DNA of 64,000 nt from Vulcaniibacterium thermophilum (GTDB lineage: Bacteria; Pseudomonadota; Gammaproteobacteria; Xanthomonadales; Xanthomonadaceae), in contig NZ_VOHJ01000008.1 of the NCBI RefSeq assembly GCF_007923255.1, positions 27,058 through 91,057 on the forward strand. Reading direction: 5' to 3'. Both the position numbers and the translations under genes were made by a program. Below are positions 10,873-24,753 of this stretch, piece after piece. The notes beneath the pieces were generated by a model. The model searched no databases and was not told where the DNA came from. It saw only the letters and a program-made list of their open reading frames with translations. The first letter of the stretch is position 1. Every line of letters begins with the position of its first letter.

Positions 10873-10889
<17 letters not shown>
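9777..10889 (-). CDS. Nudix hydrolase (MutT-like) fused to a ThiE-like domain
   Basis: Bifunctional-type protein often found next to secA: an N-terminal Nudix domain ([20 protein letters not shown] and the Nudix box [17 protein letters not shown]) probably hydrolysing oxidised dNTPs, joined to a C-terminal TIM-barrel similar to thiamine-phosphate synthase ([47 protein letters not shown]). The domain homology starts only around residue 62. The sole ATG/GTG/TTG available upstream in frame is the ATG at 10889, inside the secA stop region, which makes a ~60-residue low-complexity leader partly encoded by heptamer repeats; the real start may instead be a non-standard codon near 10710-10725. Confidence 0.85.
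10708..10863. repeat. Heptamer-type inverted repeat element, secA / Nudix junction
   Basis: Degenerate GGGATTC/GGAATC-type units at 10710-10740 and an inverted arm (CGAATCCCGAATGCCCGAT...) at 10836-10863 flank about 95 bp. Same family as the elements in the fts cluster. It occupies the space where the Nudix start should be. Confidence 0.6.
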
Positions 10890-13599
<2,710 letters not shown>

Positions 13600-13640
13600 G
13601 GAGGGATCCGGAAGGGTGGACGGCGCGGGGCCGCGACCAC

Positions 13641-13668
13641 AAACGAAAACAGGGCGCCGGGCGCCCTG
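13641..13668 (-). terminator. Rho-independent terminator of the M23 peptidase gene
   Basis: On the minus strand CAGGGCGC-CCG-GCGCCCTG (13650-13668) is followed by TTTTCGTTT. It separates the M23 peptidase gene from secA. Confidence 0.8.
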
Positions 13669-13744
13669 CTTCCAAGGTGAAACCGAGTCAGGCGAACCGC
13701 ATTCTAGCGTGGTGGCGCCGGGCCGCGAATCAAGTGCCCGGGCC

Positions 13745-14656
13745 TCAGCGCCGCAGCGGCGACTGCTGGCTGAGGAACTTGCGCGGATCCACCACGCGGC
13801 CGTTCTCCCACACTTCGAAATGGACGTGGGCGCCGGTCGAGCGGCCGGTCGAGCCGGCCTTGGCGACTTCCTGCCCCGCCCGCACCAGATCGCCCACCCG
13901 GCGCGTGAGGCGCGAGTTGTGCGCGTAGCGGGTCACGTAGCCGTTGCCGTGATCGACCTCGATCACGTTGCCGTAACCGGCGCGCGCGCCGGCGAAGCTG
14001 ACCACGCCGTCGGCCACTGCCAGCACCGGATCGCCGACGTCGGCCTCGAAATCGATGCCCTTGTGGAACTGGGTGCCGCCGCCGAACGGATCGGCGCGGC
14101 CGCCGAACCCGGAGGTGACGTAGCTGTCGGAGATCGGCGCGCGCGAGGGCACCGCGTTCATGTCGAGCTGGCGGTTGAACAGCAGCGCTTCCAGCACGGA
14201 GAGCTGCTCGCCCGAGGCGCCGAACTGAGCGTCGAGCCGCGCCATCCCCTGCTCCAGCTCGCGCCGGGAGATGTCGCGCACGGGACCGGCGCCACCGACG
14301 CCGACCGGCCGTTCGAAATCGAACTCGCCGTCCTGCAACTGGCCGATGCGGGTCAGGCGCTCGCCGAGCGCGTTGAGACGGTTGGCTTCGGCCTGCAGCT
14401 CGCCGAGGCGGGCGGCCAGCGCGTTGAGTTCGCGCTGCGCGCCGCGGCGGGTGGCTTCCAGCTCGGCCTGCTGCTGGCGCAACTGCGCGCGCAACTGAAC
14501 GTTCTCGGCGGCGCTCAGCCCGGCGCCCATCAGCAATCCCGAAAGGAGTACGCTGGCGAACGCGAGCGCCGGCCTGCGCGCGGCGAAGTCGCCGGCGATC
14601 TGCAGGTACCGCCCGAAGCCGGTACGCGACGTCTTCATCACGGGTCGTTTGAGCAT
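13745..14656 (-). CDS. M23 family metallopeptidase (murein hydrolase-like), membrane-anchored
   Basis: 303 aa. An N-terminal signal anchor ([18 protein letters not shown]) is followed by a coiled coil (residues ~50-105, rich in Gln/Glu/Arg/Ala), then a LytM/M23 domain with the zinc-site motifs [14 protein letters not shown] and GAHVHFEVW; both catalytic motif histidines are present. It probably cleaves or senses peptidoglycan cross-links in the periplasm. It is a regular neighbour of secA and lpxC in this lineage. ATG 14656 overlaps the promoter region of the divergent dciA (8 bp apart); ATG 14638 is an alternative start. No specific substrate can be deduced. Confidence 0.88.
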   Translation of the reverse strand: MLKRPVMKTSRTGFGRYLQIAGDFAARRPALAFASVLLSGLLMGAGLSAAENVQLRAQLRQQQAELEATRRGAQRELNALAARLGELQAEANRLNALGERLTRIGQLQDGEFDFERPVGVGGAGPVRDISRRELEQGMARLDAQFGASGEQLSVLEALLFNRQLDMNAVPSRAPISDSYVTSGFGGRADPFGGGTQFHKGIDFEADVGDPVLAVADGVVSFAGARAGYGNVIEVDHGNGYVTRYAHNSRLTRRVGDLVRAGQEVAKAGSTGRSTGAHVHFEVWENGRVVDPRKFLSQQSPLRR

Positions 14657-14664
14657 TGTCCTCG

Positions 14665-15114
14665 ATGTCCGATTCCCGATCCCCGCGCCGTCCGGCCCCG
14701 CAGCCCGCGCTCGATGCGCTGCTGAAGGAACCCGCCGGCGACGTCGTCCGCCGCGCCCTGTGGCTGGACGAACTGGACCGTCGGTTGCGCCCCTGCCTGC
14801 CGGAGCCGCTGGCCGCCCATGCGAGGCTGGCCAACGTCGACCGCAACAGGCTCGTGTTCGTCGTCGATGCTCCGGTGTGGCGCGCCAGACTGCGGCTTGC
14901 CGCGCCGGAGATCCTCGACGCAGCCCGGTCCTTCGGGCTGGGTGCGACGGAACTGGTGGTCAGGACCGCCCTCGACTGCACGGGATCCCGGCCGGCCGCT
15001 CCCCTTCGGCCACACCGAAGCCTCGCACCCAGATCGGCCGAGACGCAGGAAGCCCTGCGCGCGGCCCTGGCGTCGCTCTCGTCCGCGGATCCCGAGCCAG
15101 GCGACGCCCCCTGA
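14665..15114 (+). CDS. dciA: DciA-like protein (DUF721), helicase operator
   Basis: 149 aa. The DUF721 core (residues ~35-95: LEPLAAHARLANVDRNRLVF-like start, then VDAPVWRARLRLAAPEIL) matches DciA, which loads or operates the replicative helicase DnaB in bacteria lacking DnaC. The N-terminus begins with a short stretch resembling the heptamer repeats (MSDSRSPRR). The C-terminal ~45 residues are low complexity. ATG 14665 is chosen over TTG 14656. The gene is divergent from the M23 peptidase with virtually no intergenic space, so its promoter must lie in or over the other reading frame. Confidence 0.75.
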   Translation: MSDSRSPRRPAPQPALDALLKEPAGDVVRRALWLDELDRRLRPCLPEPLAAHARLANVDRNRLVFVVDAPVWRARLRLAAPEILDAARSFGLGATELVVRTALDCTGSRPAAPLRPHRSLAPRSAETQEALRAALASLSSADPEPGDAP

Positions 15115-15286
15115 CCGGGCCGCCCGGCGTGCCGGGGCGGACGAAGGGGGGATGCTACTGGGGTGCACCCGCCGGGGTGTTAACTCCCGGGCCCGGTTCG
15201 CTAGAAATCCGTTAAGAATGAGTTAAACGCTCACCTGGGGTTCACAAGGTGAGACGTCGGTCCGGCGTGAAGCGGCCGTGGGCCGG

Positions 15287-16198
15287 TCAGGCGTAGGCGG
15301 GCATGCCGTAGTGGACCGGCAGGGGATCCACCGGCGCCGGGAAGCTGACCTCCTCCCATGCCTCGCGCTCGGCGAGCAGGGCCCGGACCAGCCTGTTGTT
15401 GAGCGCGTGGCCGGACTTGTAGCCGGCATAGGCGCCGAGGACCTGGTGACCGGCGAGGTAGAGATCGCCGACCGCGTCCAGGATCTTGTGGCGGACGAAC
15501 TCGTCGGCATAGCGCAGGCCGTCGTCGTTGAGGACGCGGAACTCGTCCAGCACGATCGCGTTGTCCATCGAACCGCCGAGGCCGAGGTTGCGCTCGCGCA
15601 TGTACTCCAGATCGCGCATGAAGCCGAACGTGCGTGCGCGGCTGACCTCGCGGATGTAGGTCTCGGTGGAGAAGTCCACCACCGCGTGCGACTGCGTGGG
15701 CGGGATGGCGGGGTGATCGAAGCGGACCGTGAACTCGAGGCGGAAGCCGTCGTACGGCGTGAACCGCGCCCACTTGTCGCCCTCGCGCACTTCCACCGGG
15801 CGGGTGACGCGGATGAAGCGCTTGGGGGCGTCCTGTTCCTCGATGCCGGCCGACTGCAGCAGGAACACGAACGGCCCGGCCGAGCCGTCCATGATCGGCA
15901 CCTCGGCCGCGGACAGCTCGATGCGGCAGTTGTCGATGCCGAGGCCGGCCAGCGCGGACAGCAGGTGCTCGACCGTCTGCACCTTCGCCGGACCGCACGC
16001 CAGGCCCGTGCACAGCACGGTCTCGGCGACCAGGTCGGCGCGCGCCGGCACGTCGGTCGGCGGTTCCAGATCGACGCGGCGGAACACGATGCCGGTGTCC
16101 ACCGGCGCCGGGCGCAGGGTGAGGAAGACCTTCTGCCCGCTGTGCAGCCCCACGCCGGTGGCGCGGATCACGTTCTTGAGGGTGCGCTGTCGGATCAT
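15287..16198 (-). CDS. lpxC: LpxC, UDP-3-O-acyl-GlcNAc deacetylase
   Basis: Zinc deacetylase, first committed step of lipid A synthesis. 303 aa, typical. Visible motifs: [16 protein letters not shown] at the start, the zinc His in [23 protein letters not shown], the RARTFGF segment, and the second zinc site [16 protein letters not shown]. Located downstream of ftsZ as in most gammaproteobacteria, separated by a 280-bp gap with a terminator-like hairpin, so it probably has its own promoter. ATG 16198 gives the standard MIRQRTLKN. Confidence 0.97.
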   Translation of the reverse strand: MIRQRTLKNVIRATGVGLHSGQKVFLTLRPAPVDTGIVFRRVDLEPPTDVPARADLVAETVLCTGLACGPAKVQTVEHLLSALAGLGIDNCRIELSAAEVPIMDGSAGPFVFLLQSAGIEEQDAPKRFIRVTRPVEVREGDKWARFTPYDGFRLEFTVRFDHPAIPPTQSHAVVDFSTETYIREVSRARTFGFMRDLEYMRERNLGLGGSMDNAIVLDEFRVLNDDGLRYADEFVRHKILDAVGDLYLAGHQVLGAYAGYKSGHALNNRLVRALLAEREAWEEVSFPAPVDPLPVHYGMPAYA

Positions 16199-16345
16199 GG
16201 CGGGCAGCCTCCCGCGCGACGGCGGAAAACCTGGACGGGGGTATCACGGCGACCGTGAAGAGGCCGGAGAGGGTAGCACGGGGGTCGCTGAACCTGAACG
16301 GAAGAGTCCAGTGTCGCGGCCGGATGGTGCGTCCCATCGCCGGAA

Positions 16346-16380
16346 GCAAAACGGCCGGTCGGCACGTGCCGACCGACCCC
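16346..16380 (-). terminator. Probable terminator after ftsZ
   Basis: Perfect 20-bp palindrome CGGTCGGCACGTGCCGACCG at 16356-16375, extendable to 13 bp of pairing, followed on the minus strand by GGCCGTTTTGCTT. Stem strong, T-run short; may attenuate rather than fully stop transcription into lpxC. Confidence 0.55.
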
Positions 16381-16478
16381 AACGCCCGGACGCGCCGGGC
16401 AAGGCGGAGAAGCGGTCGCGGCGCCGGCCGTCGTCCGCCTCGCGGCGGAACGACGACCCACGGCGTGGCGGGCGGAGC

Positions 16479-17684
16479 TCAGTCCGCCTGCCGACGCAGG
16501 AACGCCGGGATGTCCAGGTAGCTGGCGTCGTTGCCGAAATCGGCCACCGCCGGCGCGGAGGCCTCGACTCGGCCGCGCAGGCTCCCGGCGAAGCCGGGCA
16601 CGGCCGGCTCCATGCGGTCCATCGCCGAGAACTCCGGCTGGCCGGTGGTGGCGTTGCGTACCAGTTGCACCGGCGCGCGCTGGTATTCGCGCTCGCCGCC
16701 GCGCACGCTCTGGCGCGTGGTCGCGCGGTTGAGGCCGGTGGCGACCACGGTGACGCGCACCTCGTCCTGCATGTCCGGATCGAGCACGGTGCCGATGACG
16801 ACGGTGGCGTCCTCGCTGGCGAAGTTCTCGATGGTGCGGCCGATCTCGTCGAACTCCGCCATCGTGAAGTCGGAGCCGGCGGTGATGTTGACCAGGATGC
16901 CGTTGGCGCCCGCCAGGTTGACGTCGTCGAGCAGCGGGTTCTGGATCGCCGCTTCCGCCGCCGCCTGCGCGCGGTCGTCGCCGCGGGCGGAACCGGTGCC
17001 CATCATCGCCAGGCCCATCTCGCTCATCACCGTGCGCACGTCGGCGAAGTCGACGTTGATCAGGCCCGGGCGCACGATCAGGTCGGCGATGCCCTGCACC
17101 GCGCCGAGCAGCACGTCGTTGGCGGCGCGGAACGCCTGGATCATGGTCGCGTTGCGGCCGAGCACGGTGATCAGCTTCTCGTTCGGGATCGTGATCAGCG
17201 AGTCGCAGTGGTGCGACAGCTCCTCGATGCCCTTCAGCGCCACCTGCATGCGGCGGCGGCCCTCGAACGGGAACGGCTTGGTGACCACGGCGACGGTGAG
17301 GATGCCCATCTCCTTGGCGAGCTGCGCCACCACCGGCGCGGCGCCGGTGCCGGTGCCGCCGCCCATGCCGGCGGTGATGAACACCATATCGGCGCCGGAA
17401 AGCGCGTCCATGATGCGCTCGCGGTCCTCGAGCGCGGCCTGGCGGCCCACTTCGGGGTTCGCGCCCGCACCGAGGCCCTTGGTGACGTTGCTGCCGAGCT
17501 GCAGCTGCAGCTTGGCGCCGCAGTTCTTGATCGCCTGCGCGTCGGTGTTGGCGGTGATGAACTCCACGCCGTCGACGCTGCTGTTGACCATGTGCGCGAC
17601 CGCGTTGCCGCCGCCGCCGCCCACGCCGATGACCTTGATCACCGCGTTCGGGGCCATCTTCTCGACCAGTTCGAAATGTGCCAT
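16479..17684 (-). CDS. ftsZ: FtsZ, tubulin-like division GTPase
   Basis: Forms the Z-ring. 401 aa. Tubulin signature GGGTGTGAAPVVA, N-terminal GVGGGGGNAV, the T7 catalytic loop NVDFADVRTVM and a C-terminal tail ending DIPAFLRRQAD, the conserved binding peptide for FtsA/ZipA. ATG 17684 is preceded by GGAGGACGAGGA. It is 219 bp downstream of ftsA; the gap is filled by a heptamer inverted-repeat element. Last gene of the division cluster before lpxC. Confidence 0.98.
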   Translation of the reverse strand: MAHFELVEKMAPNAVIKVIGVGGGGGNAVAHMVNSSVDGVEFITANTDAQAIKNCGAKLQLQLGSNVTKGLGAGANPEVGRQAALEDRERIMDALSGADMVFITAGMGGGTGTGAAPVVAQLAKEMGILTVAVVTKPFPFEGRRRMQVALKGIEELSHHCDSLITIPNEKLITVLGRNATMIQAFRAANDVLLGAVQGIADLIVRPGLINVDFADVRTVMSEMGLAMMGTGSARGDDRAQAAAEAAIQNPLLDDVNLAGANGILVNITAGSDFTMAEFDEIGRTIENFASEDATVVIGTVLDPDMQDEVRVTVVATGLNRATTRQSVRGGEREYQRAPVQLVRNATTGQPEFSAMDRMEPAVPGFAGSLRGRVEASAPAVADFGNDASYLDIPAFLRRQAD

Positions 17685-17704
17685 GTCCTCGTCCTCCGCT
17701 TGGT

Positions 17705-17892
17705 GGCCGGGAATCGGGAATGGGGAATCGGAAATCGATTCCGCGTTCTCCGTTCCGGCGTCTTTGTGTGTGTTGTCTACTCGGGGCCTACCTGCTTCGC
17801 GTTGCCGCTTGCGCCTGCTGCTCTTGCTCTTCCGATTCCCTGTTCCCTGTTCCCTATTCCCTGTTCCCTGTTCCCGACTCGCGATTCCCGTT
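17705..17892. repeat. Heptamer inverted-repeat element, ftsA-ftsZ gap
   Basis: Left arm GGGAATCGGGAATGGGGAATC at 17709-17730; right arm at 17830-17890 in opposite orientation with five TTCCCTG-type heptamers (GTTCCCT, GATTCCC variants). About 100 bp of non-repetitive spacer between. Not coding. Confidence 0.75.
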
Positions 17893-17903
17893 CGCCGCCA
17901 CGC

Positions 17904-19139
17904 TCAGAACTCACCGCGATACCAGTTCTTGAGCTTCGCCAGCAGCCCGCCGGCGCGCCCGGTCGACAGCACCGGGCGCCGCGGGTTCTCGATCTGGCTG
18001 CCCATCAGCAGCAGGCCGACGCCGGTGGCGTGCACCGGGTTGCCCACCACTTCGCCGAGGCCGGTGACGTGCTGCGGGATGCCGACGCGCACCGGCATCT
18101 GCAGCATCTCCTCGGCCAGCTCGACGACGCCTTCCATCTTGGAAGCGCCGCCGGTCAGCACCATGCCGGCGCGCACGTGCGGCTCGAAACCGCTGCGGCG
18201 CAGCTCGGCCTGCACCATCTCGAAGATCTCCTCGTAGCGCGCCTGCACCGCCTGCGCCAGCGAATGGCGCGGCATCCGGCGCGGCGGACGGTCGCCCACG
18301 CTCGGCACCTGGATGCTTTCCTCGGCGGTCGCCATCTGCGCCAGCGCGCAGGCATAGCGCACCTTGATCTGCTCGGCCTCGGGCGTGGGCGTGCGCAGCA
18401 TGTGCGCGATGTCCTCGGTGACCTTGTCGCCGGCGATCGGCAGCGAGGCCGAGTGCGCGATCGCACCCTGCACGAACACCGCGATATCGGTGGTGCCGGC
18501 GCCGATGTCGACCAGCACCACGCCGAGCTCCTTCTCGTCGGCGGTCAGCACCGCGGTGCTGGAGGCGAGCACGCTCAGGATCAGGTCGTCGACCTGCAGG
18601 CCGCAGCGCTGCACGCACTTGGTGATGTTGGCCGCCGCCGACTGCGCGCACACGACGAGGTGGGCGTGCACCTCCAGCCGCACGCCGGTCATGCCGACCG
18701 GGTTGCGGATGCCTTCCTGCGAGTCGTCCAGCACGTAGTCGCGCGGGATCGCGTGCAGGATCTTCTGGTCGGCCGGGATCGCCACCGCCTTGGCCGCCTC
18801 CAGCACGCGTTCGAGATCGCCGTAGGTGACCTCGCCGTCGCGGATCGGCGCGATGCCCTGAGAGTTGCGGCACTGGATGTGGCTGCCGGAGATCGAGGCG
18901 TACACCGAGCGGATCTCGCAGCCGGCCATCAGCTCGGCCTCCTCGACCGCGCGCTGGATCGACTGCACGGTCGATTCGATGTCGACCACCACGCCGCGCT
19001 TGAGCCCGCGCGATTCGTGGCTGCCGATGCCGATCACCTCGATCGGATTGCCGGGCGAGTACTCGCCCACCAGCGCCACCACCTTGGAGGTGCCGATGTC
19101 GAGGCCCACGATCAGCGATTTGTCGCCCTTGCGGTTCAT
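17904..19139 (-). CDS. ftsA: FtsA, actin-like Z-ring anchor
   Basis: Membrane-tethering partner of FtsZ. 411 aa. Actin-fold motifs: phosphate-1 VGLDIGTSKVVALVGE, phosphate-2 VLVDIGAGTTDIAVF, adenosine motif VLTGGASKMEGVVELAEE; C-terminal amphipathic helix LLAKLKNWYRGEF for membrane binding. ATG 19139 overlaps the ftsQ stop (ATGA), so translation is coupled to ftsQ. Confidence 0.98.
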   Translation of the reverse strand: MNRKGDKSLIVGLDIGTSKVVALVGEYSPGNPIEVIGIGSHESRGLKRGVVVDIESTVQSIQRAVEEAELMAGCEIRSVYASISGSHIQCRNSQGIAPIRDGEVTYGDLERVLEAAKAVAIPADQKILHAIPRDYVLDDSQEGIRNPVGMTGVRLEVHAHLVVCAQSAAANITKCVQRCGLQVDDLILSVLASSTAVLTADEKELGVVLVDIGAGTTDIAVFVQGAIAHSASLPIAGDKVTEDIAHMLRTPTPEAEQIKVRYACALAQMATAEESIQVPSVGDRPPRRMPRHSLAQAVQARYEEIFEMVQAELRRSGFEPHVRAGMVLTGGASKMEGVVELAEEMLQMPVRVGIPQHVTGLGEVVGNPVHATGVGLLLMGSQIENPRRPVLSTGRAGGLLAKLKNWYRGEF

Positions 19140-19972
19140 GTCGTTGGTCGGGAATCGGGAATAGGGAGTCGGGAATCGATCGACGGGACGAAGGCGCGAG
19201 CGACACGGGGTTCGGGCGGCGGCGTGGCGGAGCGGCTCCGGGATGCGGCCTTCCCGGCTCCCGACTCCCCATTGCGGGTTTCCGGACGCCAGGCCAGCGC
19301 GAAGCCGTTGGTGTAGCGAAGATCCGCACGCTCCAGCCGCTGTCCGCCGGCCAGCAGGCGCGGCAGCAGGCGGGTGAAGCGCGCCAGGCGCGGGCGCACT
19401 TCGCTGCGGCCGAGCACCACCTGGGTGCCGGTGTGCAGGGCGAGCGACCAGCTACCGCGCTTGTCCAGCCGCACCTCGCGCACGCGCAGGCCGATCGGCG
19501 CGAACAGCGCGCGCGATTCGTTGTAGACCGCGACCACGTCGCGCACGCGCGCGTCCGGGCCGTCGAAGCGCGGAAGGTTCGCGGGCACGCGCCCGCGACC
19601 CGGATCGAACAGCCGGCCTTCGGTGGACAGCACGCGGTCCTCGCCCCAGCGCGCGAACGGTTCGTGCTCGTCGACGATCACTTCCAGCACGTCGGGCCAG
19701 CGCTTGCGCACTTCCGCGCGCGCCACCCACGGCAGGCGCGCGACCGCCGCCTGCGCCCGATCCAGCGGCACCGCGAAGAAGCCGCGGCGCGCGTACGGCA
19801 CCAGCGTCGCGCGCAACTGCGCTTCGCTCACGTGCTCGAACTCGCCCGTCACCCGCAGCCGGCGCAGCGGCCACTGCTCGGCGCCGATCCAGCCGTTGAG
19901 CACGGCCACGACCGGCAGCGCGACCAGCGCCAGCGCGATCAGCCAGGTGAGCAGGCGCAGCAGCGCGGTCAC
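19136..19972 (-). CDS. ftsQ: FtsQ, divisome bridge protein, with a repeat-derived C-terminal tail
   Basis: Single-pass inner-membrane protein linking early and late divisome proteins. 278 aa: short cytoplasmic start, one membrane helix ([16 protein letters not shown]), POTRA domain ([20 protein letters not shown] to PFARWGEDR) and beta domain ending around [13 protein letters not shown]. The last ~48 residues (starting [11 protein letters not shown] and ending in [13 protein letters not shown]) are translations of a heptamer repeat element and have no family counterpart. GTG 19972 overlaps the ddlB stop (GTGA); the longer upstream frame runs antiparallel to no known homology and is rejected. 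Confidence 0.95.
   Translation of the reverse strand: MTALLRLLTWLIALALVALPVVAVLNGWIGAEQWPLRRLRVTGEFEHVSEAQLRATLVPYARRGFFAVPLDRAQAAVARLPWVARAEVRKRWPDVLEVIVDEHEPFARWGEDRVLSTEGRLFDPGRGRVPANLPRFDGPDARVRDVVAVYNESRALFAPIGLRVREVRLDKRGSWSLALHTGTQVVLGRSEVRPRLARFTRLLPRLLAGGQRLERADLRYTNGFALAWRPETRNGESGAGKAASRSRSATPPPEPRVARAFVPSIDSRLPIPDSRPTT
19146..19280. repeat. Heptamer inverted-repeat element inside the 3' end of ftsQ
   Basis: Arm GGGAATCGGGAATAGGGAGTC at 19150-19176 and inverted arm CCCGGCTCCCGACTCCCC near 19255-19275, ~75 bp apart. Fully translated as the FtsQ tail; the ATGA junction with ftsA is preserved. Confidence 0.75.
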
Positions 19973-20936
19973 GGGCGCGCGCCTCCCACCGACGTCTCGA
20001 GGATGCGCCAGCACAGCTCCTCGAACCCGATGCCGAGCTGGCGCGCGGCCTTCGGCACCAGCGAGTGGCTGGTCATGCCCGGCGCGGTGTTCACCTCGAG
20101 CAGGTAGAGCCGGCCGCTGGCGCGGTCGCGCATCACATCCACGCGTCCCCAGCCGCTGCAGCCGGCCGCCTCGAAAGCCGCCAGCGCGATGCGGCGGATC
20201 TCTTCTTCCGCGGCGCCGTCGAGGCCGGGGCACAGGTACTGCGTGTCCTCGGCGACGTACTTGGCGTGGTAGTCGTACCACTCGCCCTTCGGCACGATGC
20301 GGATCGACGGCAGCGCGCGGTGGATGTCGCCGTCGCGCAGGATGCCGACGGTGAGCTCGTCGCCGACGATCAACTGCTCCATCAGCAGCTCACCCGGGTA
20401 CTGCGCGGCGAGCGCCACCGCCCCGTCGAGCCCGGCGTCGTCGAATACCCGCGACACGCCGACGCTGGAGCCCTCGCAGGACGGCTTGACGATCACCGGC
20501 AGGCCGAGTTCGCGCGCGGCGGCGTGCACGTCGGCGCCCTTGGCGAGCCGCACGTAGCGCGGCGTCGGCAGACCGAGCGACAGCCAGACCTGCTTGGTGC
20601 GGATCTTGTCCATCGACAGCGCCGAGCCGAGCACGTCGGAACCGGTGAACGGCACGCCGAGCGCGGTCAGCAGCCCCTGCAGCACGCCGTCCTCGCCGCC
20701 GCCGGCGCTGCCGTGCAGCACGTTGAAGACGCGGTCCACGCGCCCGCCGCGGATCGCCTCGATCAGCGCCGGAATGCCGTCGACCGCGTGCGCGTCGATG
20801 CCGCGCGCGCGCAGCGCCTCGAGCACGTTGCGGCCGGAGTCGAGCGACACCTCGCGCTCGGAACTGGTGCCGCCCATCAGCACGGCGACGCGGCCGAACA
20901 CCGCGGGATCGGCGAAACGCGGCGGCGAGAAGGAAG

Positions 20937-20940
<4 letters not shown>
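19969..20940 (-). CDS. ddlB: D-alanine-D-alanine ligase
   Basis: ATP-grasp ligase making the D-Ala-D-Ala terminus of the peptidoglycan stem. 323 aa. Motifs: [45 protein letters not shown] and the metal/ATP region [13 protein letters not shown]. In the second motif GSAGGGEDG replaces the commoner HGxxGEDG form. GTG 20940 overlaps the murC stop as GTGA, and the end overlaps the ftsQ GTG the same way, so three genes are coupled in series. Confidence 0.96.
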
Positions 20941-22393
<1,453 letters not shown>

Positions 22394-22397
<4 letters not shown>

Positions 22398-23470
22398 GCG
22401 GCCGTCTCCGAAGTTTCGATGACGATCCGGGCGACGCGCTCGGCGGCGTCCGGCCGCGCCAGCGCGCGGGCCGCGTCCGCCATCCGCAGCAGCGTCCCGC
22501 GCGCGGCGCATTCGCCGATCTCCCGCACCAGCCGCTCGGCGAGATCGCCGCCCTGCGGCAGCAGGCGCGCGGCGCCGTGTTCGACCAGGTATTCGGCGTT
22601 GCGGGTCTGGTGGTCGTCGACCGCCTGCGGGAACGGCACCAGCAGGCTGCCCACGCCGGCGGCGCACAGTTCGGCCAGCGTCAACGCACCGGCCCGGCAC
22701 ACCACCAGGTCCGCCCAGGCGTAGGCCTCGGCCATGTCGGCGATGAACGGTTCGACGGCGGCGGCCACGCCGGCGTCGCGGTAGGCGCGTTCGGCCTCGG
22801 CCAGCAGCTTCTCGCCGCACTGGTGGCGCACTTCGACCGCGTGCGTCAGCCGCAGCACGGCGAGCGCCTGCGGCACCGCGGCATTCAGCGCGCGCGCGCC
22901 CTGGCTTCCGCCCAGCACCAGCAGGCGCAGCGGCCCTTCGCGGCCGGCGAAGCGCTCGGCCGGAGGCGGCAGCATCGCGATCTCGTCGCGCACCGGATTG
23001 CCCACCGCCTCCTCGCGCGCGAACGTGCCGGGGAAGCCGGTCAGCACGCGGGCGGCGAACCGCGCCAGCACGCGGTTGGTCATGCCGGGCGCGCGGTTCT
23101 GCTCGTGCACCAGCAGCGGCACGCCGCACAGCCGCGCCGCCAGTCCGCCGGGGCCGGCCGCGAAGCCGCCGAAGCTGATCACCGCGCGCGGCGCGTGGCG
23201 GCGGATCAGCCGGCGCGCGGCACGCACCGACGCCGCCAGCGTGAACGGCGCGCGCAGGAGGGTGCCGACGCCCTTGCCGCGGATGCCGCGCACGTCGATG
23301 GTGTCGATGTCGATGCCATGCGGCGGCACCAGGCGCGTTTCCATGCCGCCGGCGCTGCCGATCCAGCGCACCGGCACGCCGCGCGCGCGCAGGGCATGGG
23401 CGGTCGCGATCGCCGGGAAGATATGCCCGCCGGTGCCGCCGGCGAGCAGGATCACGGGACGGCCCTTCAC
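22394..23470 (-). CDS. murG: MurG, lipid II-forming GlcNAc transferase
   Basis: Peripheral membrane GT28 glycosyltransferase converting lipid I to lipid II. 358 aa. Motifs: [17 protein letters not shown] at the start, [42 protein letters not shown] and [17 protein letters not shown] (UDP-GlcNAc site). GTG 23470 overlaps the ftsW stop (GTGA). Confidence 0.97.
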
Positions 23471-24753
23471 GGCGTCACCCCCAGCGTCGGTTCGATGCGC
23501 TGACGCAGGCGGCTGGTGCCGCGCAGCGGCGTCACCGCCGCCGCCGGGCGCGCCGGCTCGCCCGCGGGCGCGGCCGGCGCGGGTGCGGCGGCCGCCTCGC
23601 TGCGGCGCAGCGCGACCTGGCGCTTGGCGCGATCGAGTTCGTAGGACACGCGCAGCAGCAGACCGAGCGCCGCGCAGGTCATCACCACGCTGGAGCCGCC
23701 GTAGGACACCAGCGGCAGCGTCAGCCCCTTGGTCGGCAGCATGCCGAGGTTCACGCCGATCGAGACGAAGCTCTGCAGCCCCATCCACAGCGCGATGCCG
23801 AACGCGACGTAGCCGGCGAAATAGCGGCGCATCCGCACGCATTCGTAGCCGACCCACAGCGCGCGGCCGACCAGCAGGGTGAACAGCGCCACCACCAGCA
23901 GCACGCCGGCGAAGCCGAGCTCCTCGCCGATCACCGCGAGGATGAAGTCGGTGTGCGCCTCGGGCAGGTAGTTGAGCTTCTGCACCGAGGCGCCGAGCCC
24001 GACGCCGAACCACTCGCCGCGTCCGATCGCCATCAGCGCGTTGGCGAGCTGGTAGCCGTCGCCGAACGGATCCTTGAACGGATCGGTGAATGAGGTGATG
24101 CGGCGCATGCGGTAGGGCTCGGCGATCGCCACCGCGGCCAGCGCCGGCAGCAGCAGCAGCACCGGCCCGAACATGCGCGGCATGTTCACCCCGCCCAGCA
24201 CCAGCATGCCGCCGGCGATCGCCAGCAGCAGCGCCGAGGAGCCGAAGTCCGGCTGCAGCAGCAGCAGCACCACGAACAGCAGCACCACGACGAGCGGCTT
24301 GAGCATCGCCGGCCAGGTGGCGCTGACCTCCTCGCTGTAGCGCTTGAGGTAGCTCGCCATCCAGACGATGAAGAACACCTTGACCGCCTCGACCACCTGG
24401 AAGTTGGACACGCCGAGGTTGATCCAGCGCCGCGCGCCCTTCACCGTCGCCCCGATGCCGGGGAGCAGCACCGCGACCAGCAGCGCCAGGCATACCGGCA
24501 GCAGCCACTGGGCGTACTTCTCGATCGTCTTCAGCTCCATCCGCATCACCAGCAGCGCGGCCACGGTGCCGGCGCCGATGAACATCAGGTGGCGGGTCAG
24601 GTAGTAGTACGGCGAGGCCGCCTGCGCGACGCCGCTGGAGCCGACCATCACCACGCCCAGGCAGGCGAGCGCGACGATCGCGGCCAACAGCCACGCGTCG
24701 AAGCGGCCTCCGATCGCCTCCAGTCGCAGCGCCTGGCGGGTGCCGACATCCAT
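23467..24753 (-). CDS. ftsW: FtsW, SEDS peptidoglycan glycosyltransferase
   Basis: Polytopic septal SEDS polymerase working with FtsI. 428 aa with about ten membrane helices; motifs [42 protein letters not shown], the SEDS catalytic-loop region [19 protein letters not shown] and [19 protein letters not shown]. The C-terminal ~45 residues are an Ala/Pro-rich cytoplasmic tail. ATG 24753 overlaps the mraY stop as TGATG. In most proteobacteria murD sits between mraY and ftsW; it is absent here. Confidence 0.97.
   Translation of the reverse strand: MDVGTRQALRLEAIGGRFDAWLLAAIVALACLGVVMVGSSGVAQAASPYYYLTRHLMFIGAGTVAALLVMRMELKTIEKYAQWLLPVCLALLVAVLLPGIGATVKGARRWINLGVSNFQVVEAVKVFFIVWMASYLKRYSEEVSATWPAMLKPLVVVLLFVVLLLLQPDFGSSALLLAIAGGMLVLGGVNMPRMFGPVLLLLPALAAVAIAEPYRMRRITSFTDPFKDPFGDGYQLANALMAIGRGEWFGVGLGASVQKLNYLPEAHTDFILAVIGEELGFAGVLLVVALFTLLVGRALWVGYECVRMRRYFAGYVAFGIALWMGLQSFVSIGVNLGMLPTKGLTLPLVSYGGSSVVMTCAALGLLLRVSYELDRAKRQVALRRSEAAAAPAPAAPAGEPARPAAAVTPLRGTSRLRQRIEPTLGVTP

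Noticed and set aside
15729..19316. A 1195-codon plus-strand frame across lpxC-ftsZ-ftsA
   Set aside because: Antisense to three clearly homologous genes with overlapping junctions; low-complexity residues only.
19973..20281. A longer N-terminal extension of FtsQ, DdlB, MurC, MurG, FtsW, MurF and FtsI frames
   Set aside because: These upstream frames are read through the preceding gene in another phase; homology starts at the ATG/GTG that overlaps the previous stop.
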